DNA of 64,000 bases. Source: Chromatiaceae bacterium (GTDB taxonomy: Bacteria > Pseudomonadota > Gammaproteobacteria > Chromatiales > Chromatiaceae). The stretch's first letter is position 1. Each line of letters opens with the position of its first letter. Of this stretch, positions 10,801-19,583 are shown piece by piece. The notes under the pieces were generated by a model, which ran no database searches, had not been told where the DNA came from, and worked only from the letters and a program-made list of their open reading frames with translations. Where the stretch lies: the NCBI GenBank assembly GCA_013426805.1, contig JACDZG010000018.1:17612-81611 (forward strand). Direction: 5' to 3'. The position numbers and the translations under genes are program-made.

Positions 10801-11028
10801 ATCCTCGGCCTGATTCCGCTGGTGATCGCCAGCGGGGCCGGCGAGGCGAGTCAGCGGGCGGTCGGTACTGCCGTCTTCGGCGGGATGTTGGCGGCGTCCA
10901 TGCTCGGTGTCTTCCTGATCCCCATGCTCTATGTCGTGTTCCAGCGGTTCCGGGAACTGGTGCATGGAACGCCGCCCGCGGCGGCGGATGGTGCGGCGGT
11001 GCCGGTGCAAGCGGGGGTGAAGTCCTGA
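7870..11028 (+). CDS. RND multidrug efflux transporter, HAE-1 (AcrB/MexB) type
   Basis: A 1052-residue inner-membrane proton/drug antiporter of the AcrB family. It shows the expected twofold plan: a first membrane helix ([18 protein letters not shown]), a large periplasmic loop, helices 2-6, then a repeat of the pattern. Transmembrane helix 4 has the paired aspartates of the proton relay ([14 protein letters not shown]) and helix 10 the matching lysine ([11 protein letters not shown]). Length fits the family. Substrates cannot be told from sequence. It is co-translated with the adaptor upstream. No TetR- or MarR-type repressor adjoins, so regulation is not evident. A long antisense open frame over this gene is only a GC-rich shadow. 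Confidence 0.96.
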   Translation: MISDVFIDRPRLSIVISIVIFLAGIIAIGAIPVAQLPDIVPPQVAVSGSYPGASASVVESTVAQPVEAKVNGVDNMLYMKSTSGNDGSYSLNITFALGTDPDLNTVNVQNRVSLATPQLPEEIKRQGLTVQKQSSAMLQVIALSSPTGVYDGLFLSNYASINVTDTLARVPGVGSVSQFGPLDYSMRIWLSSDRLTALGLTPSDVMTAIQSQNIQAAVGRIGAQPMHSDAQFQITLQTKGRLSDVAEFERIVVRANPDGSTVRVKDVGRVELGSRQSDAISRLNGRDTAGIAIYLAPGANAVKVADGVSAAMERLATRFPDGLTYSVVYDTTEFVMASLEKVIHTLIEAFVLVIIVVFLFLGSWRATIIPLVAVPVALVGTFAFLLLIGFSANTVSLLAVVLAIGIVVDDAIVVVENVERIMEEEQLPPREAAKKAMAQITGPILAITLVLLSVFLPVAFIPGITGQLFQQFAAVVAFSMLISAVNALTLSPALCAVLLKPSHERRGIMGRVMNGIDWVRDGYAGIVARLVRVAMVVVVLIIGIGLATGALFKATPTGFLPSEDQGAFMAEIQLPQGASLNRTLEVVKQVETIFSADPAMASVLTIPGFSLMDGVVQSNSAAVIGRLKPFAERTTPDLKVDAVINRMRAQTAGIASAMVIPFNLPPIIGLGTGSGFEYQLEDLQGRTPEELAGVMRALVVAGNDDPALESVFSTWATNNPQVFLDIDREKAQTLGVQISDIFTALQATLGGYYVNDFNKFGRVWQVNIQGEMGDRQRFEDVYRIHVRNSKGDMVPIRALMAPKLILGPQLIQRYNNYRSVTISGGPAPGRSSGEALSAMEAVSARVLPAGFGFEWTGTALQEREAGGKTTVVLGLAVLFAYLFLVGLYESWSMPAAVLLSVTVGVLGAMVALWVTGLPNDLYAQVGLVVLIGLASKNAILIVEFAMVQRRHGKSILEAAATAAHMRIRAVLMTSFAFILGLIPLVIASGAGEASQRAVGTAVFGGMLAASMLGVFLIPMLYVVFQRFRELVHGTPPAAADGAAVPVQAGVKS

Positions 11029-11049
11029 CCTGGCAGACCGGGATGCGGT

Positions 11050-11072
11050 CTTGATCATTGTTTCGGCCAGCC
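11050..11072. repeat. Single arm of a dispersed inverted repeat
   Basis: Just after the pump gene, these roughly 23 bases (beginning CTTGATCATTGTTTCGGCC) match, with two mismatches, the left arm of the nested palindrome at 61715-61841. No matching right arm is seen here. It may be a decayed copy of the same element. Confidence 0.5.
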
Positions 11073-11243
11073 GGAATTGCGCTGCCGAGGCCTATCCGCA
11101 GGGCTCTTCCGGCCGGCTTGCCAACTGCCGATCGTCTTGCCCGATGTCAGGCGGTAGGTCTATCATCAAGATGCGGCCCGTCGTTTCGGGAGCCCGCGTC
11201 TCTGTTCCACGCCCCCGGTTGCTTTGCCCGAGTCTCACCTCTG

Positions 11244-11696
11244 ATGCACGCCACGCCCGATCTTTACCATCAAGACTACCACGCCTGGATTGCCGGCCAG
11301 GCCGCGCTCCTGCGTCAGGGGCGCACGCACGAGATCGACCCGGAATTGCTCGCCGAGGAACTCGAAGCTATGGGCTGTCGCGAACGCAACGCGCTCGTCA
11401 GCCGTCTGATCATCCTGATCGCCCATCTGCTGAAGTGGCAGTATCAGCCCGAGCACCGTACCTCCAGTTGGCGCGGCTCCATCGTTGAGCAGCGGGTTCA
11501 GGTGAGTCGGGAGTTGCGGCTCAGCCCCAGCCTCAAGGCGTTTCTTGCCGATGCAATCGACGAGTCCTATCCGGACGCCCGCCATATTGCGAGCCAGGAG
11601 ACCGGCATCCGCGCCGCCGGGTTTCCCGCGGACTGTCCCTACCGTGCCGGCGACATCCTTGATGAGCGCTATTGGCCCGGCGACGCGCGGGGGTGA
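11244..11696 (+). CDS. DUF29 family protein
   Basis: A 150-residue protein of the DUF29 family, common in cyanobacteria and purple sulfur bacteria and of unknown function. Typical features are the start DLYHQDYHAWIAGQAALLR, the acidic segment LLAEELEAMG, the helix IAHLLKWQYQP and the WRGSI motif. The reading frame is open further upstream, but the family begins at the ATG at 11244. It stands alone between the RND operon and the VgrG gene. I see no signal peptide or membrane segment, so it is likely cytosolic. Confidence 0.82.
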   Translation: MHATPDLYHQDYHAWIAGQAALLRQGRTHEIDPELLAEELEAMGCRERNALVSRLIILIAHLLKWQYQPEHRTSSWRGSIVEQRVQVSRELRLSPSLKAFLADAIDESYPDARHIASQETGIRAAGFPADCPYRAGDILDERYWPGDARG

Positions 11697-12173
11697 CGGC
11701 CGGGGTCCTGGTCGGCGGGAGATGGCTGCGGCGGTTTTTTCGGGTCCGCTTTCGACCCGCAGCGGTCACCGGCGCGATCCACGCGAGCGGCGGGTGTTCC
11801 GACTGAAACGAACGCCGACGGCGGAGAACGTCGAAGCGCGCCATCCGGTCTAGCGCCGGGCGGCCAACGAGGATGCCGGGCACTGGCTGGAAGGCGAGCA
11901 TCCGCTTGCCGCCCGGCCCTGGCGCAAGGCGGTTTAACGCAACCGGTCTGCCCGCCCCTGCCGCCGCCGGCAGCGCTTTCGCGGGCCACCTGGGGCCCGC
12001 GAGTTACCTTGACTCAGACAAGGAATATCTTGTATGTTCGGCTTCCTCAATCCTACACGGTACAGTCGCAGAGCCGTCCGGATGTCCGGCCCTGGCAAGA
12101 GACGCTGACCAAAGGACCTGGCGACTTCGCCAACGAACGGCCCCGCTGCTTTGCGCGACTCAAAGGGCATGTC
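11697..12173. other. Intergenic region upstream of vgrG
   Basis: About 477 bases. The vgrG frame stays open from 12009, but that extension is unlike VgrG proteins and I leave it out. No other gene or recognisable element is seen. Confidence 0.5.
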
Positions 12174-14327
12174 ATGGGCGCCACTCAAGCCGATCGGCCA
12201 ATCTCGGTCAACACGGTGCTTGGCCCGGATGTGCTGCTGCTGGCGAGCATGAGCGGCGAGGAGCAGCTCGGAAGTCCCTTTGAATACGCGCTCGCGCTCT
12301 TGTCCGAGCGCATCGACATCAAGCCGAGCGCCCTCCTCGGCACCCCGGCCACGGTGGCGCTACAGCTTGCGTCCGGCGAGCGGCGCTTCTTCAACGGCTA
12401 TATCAACCGCTTCTCGCATACGGGCTTCGCGGGGACCTTCGCGCGCTATCGCGCCACGCTCGTGCCCTGGCTTTGGTTCCTGTCGCGCAGTGCCGACTGC
12501 CGGATCTTCCAGGACCGGACGGTCCCGGACATCGTCAAGCAGATCTTCCGCGACCGCGGCTTCACCGACGTCGAGGAGCGTCTCTCCGACACCTATCGGC
12601 CATGGACCTATTGCGTCCAGTACCGCGAGACCGACCTCTCGTTCGTCAGCCGTCTGCTCGAGCACGAGGGCATCTATTACTTCCACGAGCACAGCGACGG
12701 CAAACACACGCTCGTGCTCGCGGACGCCTACAGCGCCCACGCGCCGACACCCGACTATGCAGAGGTCGTCTATTATCCCCCCGGCCAGACCGCGTACCAG
12801 GACTTGGAGCGCATCGACGACTGGACCCTGGTCCAGGAGGTGCGCACCGGGGCCTTTGCCCAGACTGCCTTCGATTTCACCGCCCCACGCAAGAACCTGC
12901 TCGTGCGCCGCAGCGCCCCCAAGGATCATCCCCTGGCGGGACTGGAGGTCTTCGACTACCAGGGCGATTACACCGAGACCGCCGACGGCGAGGACTATGC
13001 CCGCATCCGCCTGGAGGAGCGGCAGGCCGATCATGAGACGGTGCAGGCGTCCGGCAATGCCCGCGGCCTTTGCTGCGGCGGACTCTTCAGCCTGAAGGAG
13101 CACCCGCGCGACGACCAGAACCGCGAATATCTGATCGTTTCGGCAAGCTACCGGCTGCAATCCGGGGATTTCGGCTCGGTCGATGCGGCACCCTCGGGTC
13201 CGGTCTATCGGTGCAGCCTGACCGCCATGGATGCCCAGGTCCCCTATCGCCCGCCGCTGCGCACCCCCAAGCCCGTGGTCCAGGGTCCGCAGACCGCCAT
13301 CGTGGTCGGCAAGGCCGGCGAAGAGATCTGGACCGACCAATACGGCCGGGTCAAGGTCCAGTTCCACTGGGACCGCTACAGCCAGGCCGACGAGAAGAGC
13401 TCCTGCTGGGTGCGGGTCGCCCAAATCTGGGCCGGCAAGGGCTGGGGCGGCATGATGATCCCGCGCATCGGCACCGAGGTCATCGTCGAGTTCCTGGAAG
13501 GCGACCCGGACCAGCCCATCGTCACCGGCCGGGTCTATAACGGCGAGTGCATGCCGCCCTATGCGTTGCCCGGCGAGGCGACCAAGCTGGCGATCAAGAG
13601 CAGCTCCAGCAAGGGCGGCGGCGGCTTCAACGAGATCCGGCTGGAGGACAAGAAGGGCTCGGAGCAGGTCTTCATCCACGCCGAGAAGAACCAGGACGTG
13701 CGGGTCAAGAACGACTCACTGGAGTGGATCGGCCACGAGCGGCACCTGATCGTCAAGTCCAACCGGCTCGAACAGACCGAGGGCGACCAGCACCTGACCG
13801 TCAAGGGCGACCAGAACGAACAGATCGACGGAACCGTCTCGCTCAAGGTCGGGAAGGATCTGCAGCAGAAGGTCGGGAGCAAGGTCGGGATCGACGCCGG
13901 GCAGGAGATCCATCTCAAAGGCGGCATGAACATCGTCATCGAGGCCGGTACCAGCGTCACCCTCAAGGCCGGTGGCGCGTTCATCGTGATCGGGCCGGCG
14001 GGGGTGACGATCTCCGGCGTCCCGACGCAGATCAATAACGGCGGCTCCGCGGGGTCCGGTGCCGGCTGCTCGCCGACCGCGCCCAAGGCGCCCACGGAGG
14101 CCGATAAGGCGGACCCCGGCGAGGTGTCGGACACCCAGGGGCGGGAGGCGCCGAGCGGCGGGGCGGCGGCGGCGCAGACGGTCAAGGCCATTGCCCCCGG
14201 CTCCAGCCAGGGCGGGGCCGCGGGCAGCGAGGGCGCGCAGACGCCGCCGAGTCCCTCGACCTCCCCCGGCAGAGCGGAGCGCGCCGAGCGCTGCGTCGGC
14301 CAGCCCGTGTGCCCCAGGCCCGGTTGA
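12174..14327 (+). CDS. vgrG: Type VI secretion tip protein VgrG
   Basis: A 717-residue VgrG, the trimeric spike at the tip of the type VI secretion tube. The gp27-like domain occupies about residues 15-370 (GSPFEYALALLS near the start). The gp5 OB-fold follows, with the hallmark runs DQYGRVKVQFHWDR and WAGKGWGGMMIPRIGTEV, then needle repeats (about 470-610). The last 90 residues are an Ala/Gly/Pro/Ser-rich tail (GGSAGSGAGC onward), probably a flexible linker toward cargo. The ATG at 12174 has AAAGGG just upstream. The rhs gene follows 19 bases after the stop, with no adaptor gene (DUF4123, DUF1795 or similar) between. No other secretion machinery genes are in the window, so this is an orphan cargo island. 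Confidence 0.94.
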   Translation: MGATQADRPISVNTVLGPDVLLLASMSGEEQLGSPFEYALALLSERIDIKPSALLGTPATVALQLASGERRFFNGYINRFSHTGFAGTFARYRATLVPWLWFLSRSADCRIFQDRTVPDIVKQIFRDRGFTDVEERLSDTYRPWTYCVQYRETDLSFVSRLLEHEGIYYFHEHSDGKHTLVLADAYSAHAPTPDYAEVVYYPPGQTAYQDLERIDDWTLVQEVRTGAFAQTAFDFTAPRKNLLVRRSAPKDHPLAGLEVFDYQGDYTETADGEDYARIRLEERQADHETVQASGNARGLCCGGLFSLKEHPRDDQNREYLIVSASYRLQSGDFGSVDAAPSGPVYRCSLTAMDAQVPYRPPLRTPKPVVQGPQTAIVVGKAGEEIWTDQYGRVKVQFHWDRYSQADEKSSCWVRVAQIWAGKGWGGMMIPRIGTEVIVEFLEGDPDQPIVTGRVYNGECMPPYALPGEATKLAIKSSSSKGGGGFNEIRLEDKKGSEQVFIHAEKNQDVRVKNDSLEWIGHERHLIVKSNRLEQTEGDQHLTVKGDQNEQIDGTVSLKVGKDLQQKVGSKVGIDAGQEIHLKGGMNIVIEAGTSVTLKAGGAFIVIGPAGVTISGVPTQINNGGSAGSGAGCSPTAPKAPTEADKADPGEVSDTQGREAPSGGAAAAQTVKAIAPGSSQGGAAGSEGAQTPPSPSTSPGRAERAERCVGQPVCPRPG

Positions 14328-14346
14328 ACCTAAAGGAGAGCCTAGC

Positions 14347-17300
14347 ATGCCCAGCCCAGCGAACCCCCGCCTGGTCGGCGACCCGGTCGACACCCTCACC
14401 GGCGCGGTCGTCGACCATATGCAGGACTTCCGCCTGACCGGCCCCCTGGAACTGCGCTGGGCGCGCTACTACGACAGCGGCGAGGTCCACCGCAGCCTGA
14501 GCGTCGGGCGCGGCTGTGCGCACGAATACGAGCGCTGGCTGATCCGCGACGAGCACGGCCTGCTCTTCGAAGAGCCGATCCGCCGCACCCTGCGCTTCCC
14601 GGCGCTTGGCGCCGACGGCGCTTCGTCGGCCCAAAACGGACTGCGGATCGAGCGTCTCGCCGCCGACCGCTATCGGCTCACCGGTCACGGCGAGCCCGCG
14701 ATGGAATTCGTCTTCCCCCCGGGCGGGGCGCGTGCGCGTCTCGCCCGCTTGCTGCAAGACGAGGCCGAGGTGCACTTCCGCTATGACGCCAACCAGTGCC
14801 TCGTCGCCATCGACGACTCCGCCGGGCGCCGTCTGGTCGCCGAGGAGGACTCGCGCGGCCGGCTCTTGCGCCTCGCCATCGCGGCGACCGCCGCCGCGCC
14901 GGAGCGCCTACTCATCGCCTACCGCTACGACCCGCACGGCTGTCTGATCGCCACCGAGGACGCCAAGGGACAGGGCTACGCCTTCGCGTACGACGCCGCC
15001 CACCGGATGGTCCAGCGCCGCTGCCTCACCGGCTTCGCCTTCGATTACGCCTACGACGACCAGGGCCGCTGTGTCAGCGCCGCGGGCGAAGACGGGCTCT
15101 ATGGCGTGGAGCTCGACTATGCCATGCCCGGCCGCTTCACCCGGGTCACCCGCCCGGACGGCGGGGTCTGGGGCTATCTCTTCTCGCCCAAGGGCGATCT
15201 CGAAGAGGTCCGGGACCCGCTCGGCGGGGTGCAGCGGTACCTGCGCGACGCCGACGGCCGGCGCACCGGCGAGGTGGACGCCGCCGACAACGAGACCGCC
15301 ATCGAATACGACGGGGCCGGGGCTCCGGTCGCCCGCATCGACCCGCACGGCTGGCGCATCCCGCTGCCCGAGGACCCCAGGGTCGCCCACCCGCTCGACC
15401 ACCGGGTCGCGGACAACCCGGCCGAGTACGAATACGGCCGCGCGCTCGATGTCCGGGCGCTGCGCATCCCCGGCCGCGCCGAGATCGCGGACCTTCAGTT
15501 AGCCCCCGAGCTGGTGGGGCTCATGAGCCTCAAGCCCGAGACGCCGCCGGACGATCCGAAGGGCGCAAAGGCCGCGCCGGCCTCGGAGGCGGAGCCTCAG
15601 GGCTTCCCCTGGTGGCCGGCCCCCGAGACCGGGCGGGTCTTCGATGACCTGGGGAGGCTGCGGACGCAGAACGACCTCGCCGGCCGTCGGCGCCAATGGC
15701 GCTACGACGTGGCCGGCAATGTCCGGGAATTCACCGATTTCGACGGCCGGAAGTGGGAATACGACTGGGGGCGCTGGCACTTCCTGCTCGGGGCGACCAA
15801 TCCGCTGGGCGCCCAGGTCCGCTATACCTATGACCCCTATGGACAGGTCACCTCCTGCACCGATGCGGGCGGGACCCGGAGCGAATACCGCTATGACCGC
15901 AATGAACGGCTCGTCGAGGTCCGGCGCCATGGCGTCGTGCGCGAGACCTATGTGCGCGACGTGGCCGGGAACCTGATCGTCAAGTTCGCGGGGGATGGGC
16001 GGCTGCTGCTCGCCCAGAAGATCGGCCCCGGCAATCAGCCGGTGCAGCGGTTGCTGGGGACGAGTGACCTGCATGACCTGGACTACGATGAGGCCGGGCG
16101 GCTGATCGGGGGGCGGACCAATCGGCATCGCTATGAGATGGCGTATGACGACCTGGGCAACCGGACCCTGGAACTGCGCGATGGGGTTGGCGTCTCGCTC
16201 GAATTCGCGGATTGGGGTGAGCCGGCGACTCAGGTCTTCTTCGAGCGCTTCGCGTTCAGTTGGGCGCGCGAGGACGACGGCAGCCCCAATGGGGTTCGGG
16301 TCCTGACCGACCCGGGCGGGGTGCAGCACCGGCTGCGGATCGGGGCGGATGGGATCGTCCAGCGCTGGTTCGGGAACGGGAGCGGCGAGGTGGCGCAATA
16401 CGATGAGCTTGGCCGTTGTCTGTTCAAGCAGGCGCGGCTCGGGGGCGGGCGGGACTGGACGCGGCGCTATCACTGGTCGGGGGAGGGGGAACTGCTGCGG
16501 GTCGATGACTCGCTCCTGGGGGTCATTGAGCACGCCTATGACGCGGCGCATCGGCTGACGGGTCGGCGGATCGGGGAACAGGTCGAGGTCTATCGGCTGG
16601 ATGCGGCGGACAACCTGATCGAGGCGCCTGGGCTTTCGGGTGTGGAATTAATGCCCGGCAATCGGCTGGCGGCGGCGAATGGGGAGCGGTTTACCTATAA
16701 CGACCGCAATCATGTGGCGGAGCGGGAGGGGCCAGCGGGGCGTATCGTCTATCGGTACGACAACTTCGATCAACTGGTGGCGATCACGCGGCCGGAGGGG
16801 GAGTGGGAGGCGGAGTACGATATCCTGGGGCGTCGGGTCTGTAAGCGCTGGCTTGGGCGGGCGACGGAGTTTTATTGGTATGGGGATCAGTTGGCGGCGG
16901 AGATTGGGCCGGATGGCGGGGTGCGGATCTATGTCTATGCGGATCCCTTGGCGTTGTCGCCGTTTATGATGTTGGACTATGAGTCGGTGGGGGCGGAGGC
17001 CGAGGCGTGTCGGCGGTATTATCTCTATGCGGATCAGTTGGGGACGCCTTGTGTCATTGAGGATAATGAGCGGAAGGTGCGGTGGTGGGCGCGGGTCTTG
17101 CCTTATGGGTTGGTTGCAGTGCGGGCGCACGGGGGGGTGGGGCTTAATTTGCGGTGGCCGGGGCATTATTTCGATGCGGAGACGGGGCTGCATTATAACC
17201 GGTTTCGGTATTATGATCCGGGGGTGGGGAGGTATTTGGAGAGTGATCCGTTGGGGATTGCGGGGGGGGGTGAATTTGTATGGGTATGTTGGGAATCCGG

Positions 17301-17415
17301 TGGGGGGGGGTGGATGTTAGGGGGTTGTCTGTTACGGATGCGGCTAGGAGTGATGGGTGCCCCAAGTCGCCTCAATCCGAGGAAGTCTTGTCGGGCTATG
17401 AGAAGCCACCAATAG
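14347..17415 (+). CDS. Rhs/YD-repeat protein core, C-terminus out of frame
   Basis: Rhs effector shell secreted with VgrG. The ATG at 14347 has AAAGGAG 8 bases upstream and the protein begins with a DUF6531-like region (GDPVDTLTGAVVDH), with no PAAR domain. About twenty YD repeats (such as YDPYGQVTSCTD and YRYDRNERLVEV) build the cage, which closes with the Rhs hallmark GLHYNRFRYYDPGVGRYLES followed by DPLGIAGG. At the 9-G tract 17262-17270 the frame departs from the expected continuation (VNLYGYVGNP), and the last roughly 47 residues as written are nonsense ending at 17415. Restoring 8 G in both tracts would fuse this gene to the tip ending at 18779, giving 1476 residues. Third codon positions become strikingly G-rich toward the end. 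Confidence 0.9.
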   Translation: MPSPANPRLVGDPVDTLTGAVVDHMQDFRLTGPLELRWARYYDSGEVHRSLSVGRGCAHEYERWLIRDEHGLLFEEPIRRTLRFPALGADGASSAQNGLRIERLAADRYRLTGHGEPAMEFVFPPGGARARLARLLQDEAEVHFRYDANQCLVAIDDSAGRRLVAEEDSRGRLLRLAIAATAAAPERLLIAYRYDPHGCLIATEDAKGQGYAFAYDAAHRMVQRRCLTGFAFDYAYDDQGRCVSAAGEDGLYGVELDYAMPGRFTRVTRPDGGVWGYLFSPKGDLEEVRDPLGGVQRYLRDADGRRTGEVDAADNETAIEYDGAGAPVARIDPHGWRIPLPEDPRVAHPLDHRVADNPAEYEYGRALDVRALRIPGRAEIADLQLAPELVGLMSLKPETPPDDPKGAKAAPASEAEPQGFPWWPAPETGRVFDDLGRLRTQNDLAGRRRQWRYDVAGNVREFTDFDGRKWEYDWGRWHFLLGATNPLGAQVRYTYDPYGQVTSCTDAGGTRSEYRYDRNERLVEVRRHGVVRETYVRDVAGNLIVKFAGDGRLLLAQKIGPGNQPVQRLLGTSDLHDLDYDEAGRLIGGRTNRHRYEMAYDDLGNRTLELRDGVGVSLEFADWGEPATQVFFERFAFSWAREDDGSPNGVRVLTDPGGVQHRLRIGADGIVQRWFGNGSGEVAQYDELGRCLFKQARLGGGRDWTRRYHWSGEGELLRVDDSLLGVIEHAYDAAHRLTGRRIGEQVEVYRLDAADNLIEAPGLSGVELMPGNRLAAANGERFTYNDRNHVAEREGPAGRIVYRYDNFDQLVAITRPEGEWEAEYDILGRRVCKRWLGRATEFYWYGDQLAAEIGPDGGVRIYVYADPLALSPFMMLDYESVGAEAEACRRYYLYADQLGTPCVIEDNERKVRWWARVLPYGLVAVRAHGGVGLNLRWPGHYFDAETGLHYNRFRYYDPGVGRYLESDPLGIAGGGEFVWVCWESGGGGWMLGGCLLRMRLGVMGAPSRLNPRKSCRAMRSHQ
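17262..17310 (+). repeat. Two 9-G homopolymer tracts at the Rhs core/tip junction
   Basis: Tracts of nine G at 17262-17270 and 17302-17310. In each, eight G would keep the reading frame through the conserved stretch NLYGYVGNPVGGVDVRGL. As written, the gene ends at 17415 in a wrong frame; one G fewer in the first tract alone leads to a TAG just after the second; one fewer in both (or two fewer in the second) joins core and tip. The arrangement fits slipped-strand phase variation, but an assembly error in poly-G is a real alternative. Confidence 0.75.
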
Positions 17416-18779
17416 GGGACGTGGCTGCTGGTGATCCTTTAGCGATCCCACCAGCGGAACCTGCAGTCGCTGCTACGGCGGCAGATGCAGAAATGCCGGA
17501 TCTAGCCACTTTACCCGCTATTCCGCAAGTTCTAACTGGACCAGATAATCAGATCTGGACACATCATGGCTGTAACTGGTACTACCAAGACGGCGACTTT
17601 GATTGGTGGTATGTTATAATCAATGAGCAATATTGCAGGCGCGATGCCGAGTCCGGCGCCTGCTGGGAGTATTGGGATGGAGAAGGCTGGAAACAATCTG
17701 TCTCGACACCCCAAACATCCGTTGCACAAGGCACATTGGCTACGACACCCTTGTACTCCAGTACCTATCCCCAAGTGCGCATTCTTGAGGTGGGGGCTGG
17801 TGGCGGGGAGTTTACCGCCCTGTTGTTCCAAGATCACCCTGAACTGGTGCAATGCTTGGCGGCCAGCGATATTGAAGTGCTTGACGGCCCCCGCGGGACT
17901 CTACGGGCTTTAGTCGGGACCCAAATTCCGCGCATTGGCGGACTCGACGCAAACAAACTCCATGAGTATTTTACTTGGGACAGCTTGGACATGATCATCA
18001 GTGCGAACTGCTACGGTGAGAGCTGGAGAAATCCTTCTTTAAGTTATGGATTGCGCAAATACACCGGGCGCTGGAATGCACGTGCAGGAACAGGGCAAAT
18101 GGAAATCGATGATCGTTTCTTATGTTCGGCTTTTAAGGTGCTGCGACCCGGCGGCGTCGTGGCTTTTGTCGCAAGAAGCAACCTGCTCTTCCTCAAGAAT
18201 GAAGATGACAAAAAAAGTAATCGAACTGCGATATACACGTCAGGTTACCTCAAGAAACTGAATAAGTTGGCCTGCCGCGTTAATCAACAGAAACTCCCTA
18301 CTACTAATGCTTTTGCCTTGGTTTATCCATCAGAATTACTTGAGCTCGCGCAACGACTCCCAGCAAGTATCACGGTGTCTCCGATCATCCCCCCGAAAGG
18401 CCTCGTTAATACGGGACATGCCGACAAGAGAGGATCTGAAACACTGTGCGGATTCAATGTCCAAATCACTTTCAAGAAAATCAAGAAAACTAATTTAAGC
18501 GACTGTGGCGTGACTTACCTCTGCCCTGAATCACTTGATAAATGCAAAGGCTTTTGGTTGAGTCCAACGGATCTGGTAAACCCCGACGTGCATGAGAGGG
18601 GCGCGCAAGGTCAGGTCTTGCGAGTCAGTACCTCAGAAACGCAAGTGGCGTCTTCGTCTTCGGATGTCCAAGGTCAGGTTTTGCAATCAAGCAGCGAAAC
18701 CAAAACGGTTGAATCAAAGCGGAAAGCGAGTCCACCAATCGATTCCGATGGCCGTGATACTAAGAAGCGTAAGAGTTGA
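17280..18779 (+). CDS. Displaced Rhs C-terminal tip: methyltransferase-like domain with NLS-like tail
   Basis: The real content starts at VDVRGL (about 17311); sequence before it is Rhs core read out of frame. It holds a linker, a Trp/Tyr/Cys-rich stretch (17540-17700), then what looks like a class I SAM-dependent methyltransferase: motif I RILEVGAGGGEF (about 17777-17812), an acidic strand end SDIEVLDG, strand DMIISANCYG, and KVLRPGGVVAFV, the usual post-motif. Near the end two imperfect repeats (GQVLRVSTSETQVASSSS / GQVLQSSSETKTVES) precede KRK-x12-KKRKS, a textbook bipartite nuclear-localisation pattern. Base composition is clearly lower in GC than the core, as for swapped tips. No immunity-like gene follows. 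The enzymatic call is from motif order only; target unknown. Confidence 0.6.
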   Translation: MGMLGIRWGGVDVRGLSVTDAARSDGCPKSPQSEEVLSGYEKPPIGDVAAGDPLAIPPAEPAVAATAADAEMPDLATLPAIPQVLTGPDNQIWTHHGCNWYYQDGDFDWWYVIINEQYCRRDAESGACWEYWDGEGWKQSVSTPQTSVAQGTLATTPLYSSTYPQVRILEVGAGGGEFTALLFQDHPELVQCLAASDIEVLDGPRGTLRALVGTQIPRIGGLDANKLHEYFTWDSLDMIISANCYGESWRNPSLSYGLRKYTGRWNARAGTGQMEIDDRFLCSAFKVLRPGGVVAFVARSNLLFLKNEDDKKSNRTAIYTSGYLKKLNKLACRVNQQKLPTTNAFALVYPSELLELAQRLPASITVSPIIPPKGLVNTGHADKRGSETLCGFNVQITFKKIKKTNLSDCGVTYLCPESLDKCKGFWLSPTDLVNPDVHERGAQGQVLRVSTSETQVASSSSDVQGQVLQSSSETKTVESKRKASPPIDSDGRDTKKRKS

Positions 18780-18835
18780 ACGCGGTAGCCCGGGTAAAGG
18801 GGCCAGGCTCGGGTTATGTCAGCAAGAATGTTCTC

Positions 18836-18910
18836 ATGCCGCGCCGCCCCCGCCTTCATCTCGACGGATTCCCGGCTGCCGGAATTTGTCAAGCAGCGCT
18901 TGCCAAGTAG
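18836..18910 (+). pseudogene. REP-associated transposase, N-terminal scrap
   Basis: The 24-codon frame starts MPRRPRLHLDGFP, the typical N-terminus of Y1/REP-associated transposases, then loses similarity and stops. Sequence just upstream (ending GGCTCGGGTTATGTCAG) recurs in altered form at about 19490-19515 before another insertion scar. Confidence 0.6.
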
Positions 18911-18934
18911 CGTTTTCGTAGCTACAGTAACCTT

Positions 18935-19210
18935 GTGCGTGTTACCTACGATCCTCCCAAGCGTGCCAAGGCACTGACAGAACGCGGCCTAGACTTCGCG
19001 GACGCAGTCCACGTCTTCCATGGCACGACTCTCGAAGTCGAAGACACGCGCAAGGATTACGGTGAACTTCGAATCATCTGCTACGGCCTGCTTCAAGGCC
19101 GCATGGTTGTCGTAGGGTACACACCACGCGGCAACGAGCGTCACGTCTTTAGTATGAGGAAAGCCAATGAGCGCGAGCAAGCCCGAATCGGCCCACGCAT
19201 TGGGCTCTAA
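18935..19210 (+). CDS. brnT: BrnT family toxin (DUF497)
   Basis: A 91-residue BrnT-type ribonuclease toxin of a type II system. It shows the family pattern: YDPPKRAKALTERGLDFADA at the N-terminus, an acidic EDTRKDYGE segment, strand MVVVGYTPRG, and the C-terminal SMRKANEREQARIG that carries the basic active-site residues. Start is GTG at 18935. The antitoxin gene overlaps its 3' end by 44 bases. BrnT-BrnA tetramers normally repress their own promoter, which would lie in 18840-18930. Confidence 0.9.
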   Translation: MRVTYDPPKRAKALTERGLDFADAVHVFHGTTLEVEDTRKDYGELRIICYGLLQGRMVVVGYTPRGNERHVFSMRKANEREQARIGPRIGL

Positions 19211-19442
19211 CCTTAAGCGCGTAGACGCGCATGTCATTCAGCCCGAAGAGTACGACGAGCTTCCGGAAATTACGGACGAAATGCTTGCGCGAGCGTGTGT
19301 CAAAAAGGGCGGACGGCCGAAACTTCCAAACACTCGAAAGCTCATCTCGCTTCGCCTACCTGAAGCAGTCATCGCGAAGTGGCGGGCAACTGGGCCAGGC
19401 TGGCAAACCCGGATGGCAAAACGGCTTGAGGACCTTCCCTAA
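19167..19442 (+). CDS. brnA: BrnA family antitoxin
   Basis: A 91-residue BrnA antitoxin with the family signature VIQPEEYDELPEITDEMLAR, then the ribbon-helix-helix type DNA-binding part RKLISLRLPEAVIAKWRATG and closing GWQTRMAKRL. It neutralises BrnT and represses the operon. Toxin precedes antitoxin, as usual for this family, and the 44-base overlap couples their translation. It looks intact. Confidence 0.9.
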   Translation: MSASKPESAHALGSNLKRVDAHVIQPEEYDELPEITDEMLARACVKKGGRPKLPNTRKLISLRLPEAVIAKWRATGPGWQTRMAKRLEDLP

Positions 19443-19583
19443 AGCGGAAACGGGGTCAGGAAACGGGGTCAGTCAGGAAACGAGGCAATAGGGACCAGGC
19501 TCGAGTTATTTCAGATATCGGCTAGAGAGTGGCATGGTGCCGTCCGCCTTGACACTCACGCAGATCGTATCTACGATCTGCCA

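Noticed and set aside
8302..11058. 918-codon open frame on the minus strand across the RND pump gene
   Set aside because: His/Gly/Arg/Gln-rich translation without domains; an antisense shadow of a GC-rich gene whose plus-strand product is certain.
12360..13679. 439-codon minus-strand frame across vgrG
   Set aside because: Antisense to well-conserved VgrG domains; no similarity.
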